NCBI GenBank assembly: GCA_938039225.1
Contig: CALHVH010000135.1
Location: 1 to 8,199 of the forward strand
Source of the DNA: an uncultured Gammaproteobacteria bacterium
GTDB lineage: Bacteria > Pseudomonadota > Gammaproteobacteria > Steroidobacterales > JABDMI01
DNA: 8,199 nucleotides
Direction of reading: 5' to 3'
The position numbers and the translations under genes are program-made. Positions 6,081 through 8,199 of this stretch are shown here, piece after piece. The notes beneath the pieces are model-generated. The model had not been told where the DNA came from and searched no databases. It worked only from the letters and a program-made list of their open reading frames with translations. The first letter of the stretch is position 1. The number at the start of each line of letters is the position of its first letter.

Positions 6081-7046
6081 TCACAATAGTGTTTCAAAAT
6101 GTATAGCACCAGCACCAATTAGTGAGGCATGCGGTTCAAGTAATAAATGAATTGGACAATTCCTCATATACTCTTTTTTTATACCTTTATTTTCAAAACG
6201 CTCAATAGCTGTAGGTGTATTCAGATACGGCTCTAAACGTTTAGAAAGTTCACCCGCTAACACTACTCCACCACGAGCGCCATTGATTAACACAAGATCA
6301 CCTACCATTCCCATCAGACAATTGGCACGAATACTGTGTAACTCTTTGAATAACTCATCACCGTTTTTAGCACGTTCAAAGCTTTCTAGCTCTGAAACTT
6401 TTTCAGCATCACGTTTGAATATTTGGCAAAGCGCTTTATATAGCATTTGGTAAGACACACTTGAGCAAACCATTTCTGTTGATACATGATCATTATTAGA
6501 GGTAAGAAGTTTAGCAAGTTCAAATTCAATTTTTGAGTTTGGAGTATAGCTACTATGCCCACCTTCGCCACTGATTACTGTGTAAATATTTTTATCCGAA
6601 GGCAAGAGCGTTGCAACACCAAGACCGAGATCAGCTCCAGCAACAATAATAGGAGACTCTAAGTCTGGAGTGCCATTACGAATTAACTTATAACAGGTTT
6701 GGTCTAATTCCGGTATTGATCTAGCTAAAGCATGAAAATCATTGACTAATTTGACTGACTTTAAGCCATATTTTTTTGCTATAGAATTACCATCTAAAAA
6801 CCAATCACTTTTTGAAACTTCAGCAGTATTTATTACCGGTGTTCCTGCAACTCCAAAAACCGCATGTAATTCACTTATTGGCAAACTTACTTTTGATAAA
6901 TATTCTTCAAGACAAAGGTCAAAACTATAAAATGGTGTAGTTGCTAATTTCAAATAATCAGAAATAATAGTTGTAGTCTTATTACTGCTTGCTAAACCAA
7001 AACGAGCCTGGGCTCCACTTATATCAGCAACTAAAACTTTTTGCAT
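6081..7046 (-). CDS. Glucokinase-family protein with altered phosphate-binding motifs
   Basis: This 321-residue cytoplasmic protein aligns end to end with the PF02685 glucokinase family (E. coli Glk, also 321 residues). Sugar-site and catalytic residues are kept: N102-D103 (E. coli N99/D100, the base), E161-G-G-H164 (E157/H160) and E191 (E187). The ATP side is unusual. The phosphate-1 loop reads D8-I-S-G-A-Q-A-R15 where Glk has D-V-G-G-T-N-A-R. The phosphate-2 loop reads G137-A-D-L-G-L-G143 where Glk has G-A-G-T-G-L-G, losing the Thr. The adenosine motif is G-G-V-V-L-A-G-E266 instead of A-G-G. The gene is open along its whole length, so it appears maintained. It may be a weak or specialised sugar kinase or a non-catalytic sugar-binding regulator. 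The ATG at 7046 has AGAGGA (7054-7059) 7 nt upstream. E. coli comparisons are from memory, and the glk symbol is withheld because activity is doubtful. Confidence 0.85.
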   Translation of the reverse strand: MQKVLVADISGAQARFGLASSNKTTTIISDYLKLATTPFYSFDLCLEEYLSKVSLPISELHAVFGVAGTPVINTAEVSKSDWFLDGNSIAKKYGLKSVKLVNDFHALARSIPELDQTCYKLIRNGTPDLESPIIVAGADLGLGVATLLPSDKNIYTVISGEGGHSSYTPNSKIEFELAKLLTSNNDHVSTEMVCSSVSYQMLYKALCQIFKRDAEKVSELESFERAKNGDELFKELHSIRANCLMGMVGDLVLINGARGGVVLAGELSKRLEPYLNTPTAIERFENKGIKKEYMRNCPIHLLLEPHASLIGAGAIHFETLL

Positions 7047-7299
7047 GATGACGTCCTCTTATCAGTCGTATTGAGTTTGTAAAGATTAATCTATCACAGA
7101 AAACTTTATGCAATAGTATTTTTAGAATATTCAAATAACTATATCACAAGAAAAACTATTTTCAATGCATCAGAGTTCCAGATCAAAAATAGATTTTGGA
7201 TTAAAATTTTGTCTTGCAGACATTTATACAAAACTTCTTGCTGTGAACTCTGCTCACTATGCTCATCCCTATTAAGTTACTATAATTTTCCACTTGCAT
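7047..7299. other. Intergenic region upstream of the glucokinase-like gene
   Basis: This AT-rich spacer should hold the promoter of the minus-strand glucokinase-like gene, but no -35/-10 pair is convincing. It contains two imperfect direct repeats, TATCACAGAAAACT (7092-7105) and TATCACAAGAAAAACT (7142-7157), exactly 50 nt apart. On the minus strand they present TGTGATA half-sites. CAGAGTTC (7171-7178) and GAACTCTG (7245-7252) form a distant 8-bp inverted repeat. No persuasive gene was found. Confidence 0.5.
7054..7059 (-). promoter_or_regulatory. Ribosome binding site for glucokinase-like gene
   Basis: AGAGGA on the minus strand is 7 nt from the ATG at 7046, which supports that start and a functional gene. 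Confidence 0.55.
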
Positions 7300-7331
7300 A
7301 AAAAAAGGTAACTGCCTTAGCAGTTACCTTT
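7300..7331 (-). terminator. Rho-independent terminator of the dehydrogenase gene
   Basis: On the minus strand GGTAACTGC and GCAGTTACC form a perfect 9-bp stem with a 4-nt loop, extendable by A-T pairs to 12 bp, followed by seven T residues. It begins 25 nt after the dehydrogenase stop codon. The plus strand has only three T residues after the stem, so it acts mainly on minus-strand transcripts. It separates the dehydrogenase from the glucokinase-like gene downstream, so the two are probably not one simple operon. Confidence 0.93.
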
Positions 7332-7356
7332 GATTTACTCTATAGTTTCAGTTTAA

Positions 7357-8199
7357 TTAGCTTTCTAATTTAAGAAAGTAATCAAATATTTCAGGGACAT
7401 TACCATCACCCATGCCTGCATCAACCGCAGCTTGAAGATTAGCTGACGTACCTTCAGCTATTTGAGTACGCGTACCTAAATCTTTAGCCAGTTGCACAAA
7501 ATAACCCAAATCTTTGTTGGCATTATTGATTGAGAAACCTAAATCACTCACACCATCAACGGCATAGTGCTTGCAAAACTTCATGAACGGAGAATTGGAT
7601 GGGCCGGCCGACATGATGTCATACAGTTGTTGACGATTAACGCCTGAACGGTCAGCGACTGCAAAAGCTTGCGACATTGCTGTAACCGTAGTCATACCAA
7701 TAAAGTTGTTTACCAACTTAGTTACATGACCGGCACCAAGTGCACCAAGGTGAAATACATTCTCGCCTTGCTCATCAAGAACAGGTTTAACTTTGTTAAA
7801 AGTATCCATATCTCCAGCCGCCATAATATTAAGCAAACCATCTTTCGCGTGAGCAGGTGTGCGACCCAATGGAGCGTCAAGCATGCCAGCACCCTTCTCG
7901 GCAAGAGCAGCACCTATTTTACGAGTAGAGGCGGGAATAGACGTTCCAAAATCAATAAGGACAGCGCCTTCTTTAACGCCAGCAAGAATACCGTCATCTC
8001 CATAAACCAATTTCTCGACAACCGCTGAAGTAGTAACACAAAGCATAATAATATCGCTAGCTGCAGCAAGTTCTTTTGCTGAGCTTGCTTCTGATGCGCC
8101 ACCAGCAACAAATCTTGCAACTGCTTCTTTATCAAGATCCATTACATGTAGCGGATAACCACGCTTTTGTAAATTTTCTACCATGTTGCCGCCCATAAG
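7357..8199 (-). CDS. Beta-hydroxyacid dehydrogenase family protein, YihU-like active-site loop (N-terminus outside window)
   Basis: This NAD(P)-dependent oxidoreductase belongs to the 3-hydroxyisobutyrate/tartronate-semialdehyde reductase family. The first in-window codon is Leu (8197-8199) followed by M-G-G-N-M, the end of the G-x-G-x-M-G nucleotide-binding motif, so about 10 residues are missing and the ATG at 8196 is internal. Counting that Met as 1, the substrate loop is D107-A-P-L-G-R-T-P-A-H-A-K-D-G120, the catalytic lysine is K160 in K-L-V-N-N, and the late N-K228-D-L-G motif is present. The usual substrate loop is D-A-P-V-S-G-G. The G-R-T form matches E. coli sulfolactaldehyde reductase YihU, where the aligned residues are R123, T124 and K171 (E. 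coli sequence from memory). The substrate could be a sulfonate or another acidic aldehyde/hydroxyacid. A strong terminator follows. Composition is more GC-rich than in the two preceding genes. Confidence 0.9.
   Translation of the reverse strand, partial: LMGGNMVENLQKRGYPLHVMDLDKEAVARFVAGGASEASSAKELAAASDIIMLCVTTSAVVEKLVYGDDGILAGVKEGAVLIDFGTSIPASTRKIGAALAEKGAGMLDAPLGRTPAHAKDGLLNIMAAGDMDTFNKVKPVLDEQGENVFHLGALGAGHVTKLVNNFIGMTTVTAMSQAFAVADRSGVNRQQLYDIMSAGPSNSPFMKFCKHYAVDGVSDLGFSINNANKDLGYFVQLAKDLGTRTQIAEGTSANLQAAVDAGMGDGNVPEIFDYFLKLES

Noticed and set aside
7171..7252. Inverted repeat CAGAGTTC / GAACTCTG
   Set aside because: Only 8 bp match across a 66-nt loop, which is plausible by chance in a spacer of this size.
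7242..7258. CRP-like site TGTGA...TCACT
   Set aside because: The two halves are separated by 7 nt rather than the 6 nt of the CRP consensus, and the site is almost 200 nt from the glucokinase-like start codon.
7165..7275. Small plus-strand ORF of 36 codons in the 7047-7299 spacer
   Set aside because: It has no convincing ribosome binding site and no recognisable sequence; such a length is expected by chance.
7669..8028. Plus-strand ORF of 119 codons opposite the dehydrogenase
   Set aside because: It is fully antisense to conserved dehydrogenase motifs and its translation resembles no family I recognise.

Overview
The window looks like part of a chromosome from a low-to-moderate GC, probably marine-type gammaproteobacterium. 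The basis is a proteobacterial-style Acs, a DUF4212/VC_2705-type sodium symporter pair, a tRNA-Arg(CCU) with encoded CCA, a CNNM/CBS membrane protein and a PF02685-type glucokinase homologue. No marker fixes the genus. No phage, IS element, CRISPR array or integrase is visible.

Layout, left to right. (1) 1-3260, plus strand: the 3' half of acetyl-CoA synthetase (acs), a perfect 17-nt palindrome in a 105-nt gap, a small two-helix symporter subunit, the large symporter subunit (3-nt gap, same frame), and a tRNA-Arg(CCU) only 12 nt after the symporter stop. This resembles the E. coli acs-yjcH-actP arrangement and suggests coupled uptake and activation of acetate or another short carboxylate. (2) 3282-4346, minus strand: a CNNM (DUF21) plus two-CBS membrane protein without the C-terminal CorC domain, convergent with the tRNA. 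(3) 4347-4641: divergent intergenic region with a perfect minus-strand TATAAT box and a HindIII-like palindrome upstream of the next gene. (4) 4642-6057, plus strand: an AT-rich lipoprotein with a serine beta-lactamase/DD-peptidase-like domain (SxxK, YSN, HxG) and C-terminal TPRs. (5) 6081-7046, minus strand: a glucokinase-family protein that keeps the sugar-binding and catalytic residues but has altered phosphate-binding motifs. (6) 7047-7356: intergenic, with imperfect direct repeats and a strong minus-strand terminator. (7) 7357-8199, minus strand: a 5'-truncated beta-hydroxyacid dehydrogenase whose substrate loop reads G-R-T, as in sulfolactaldehyde reductase YihU, instead of the usual S-G-G.

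The acs/symporter block forms a coherent metabolic unit. The other genes are separate transcription units with no proven link. The most interesting points are the glucokinase-like protein with a damaged ATP site, the YihU-like active site of the neighbouring dehydrogenase, and the EF-hand-like loop inside the symporter. No clearly new multi-gene system is visible.
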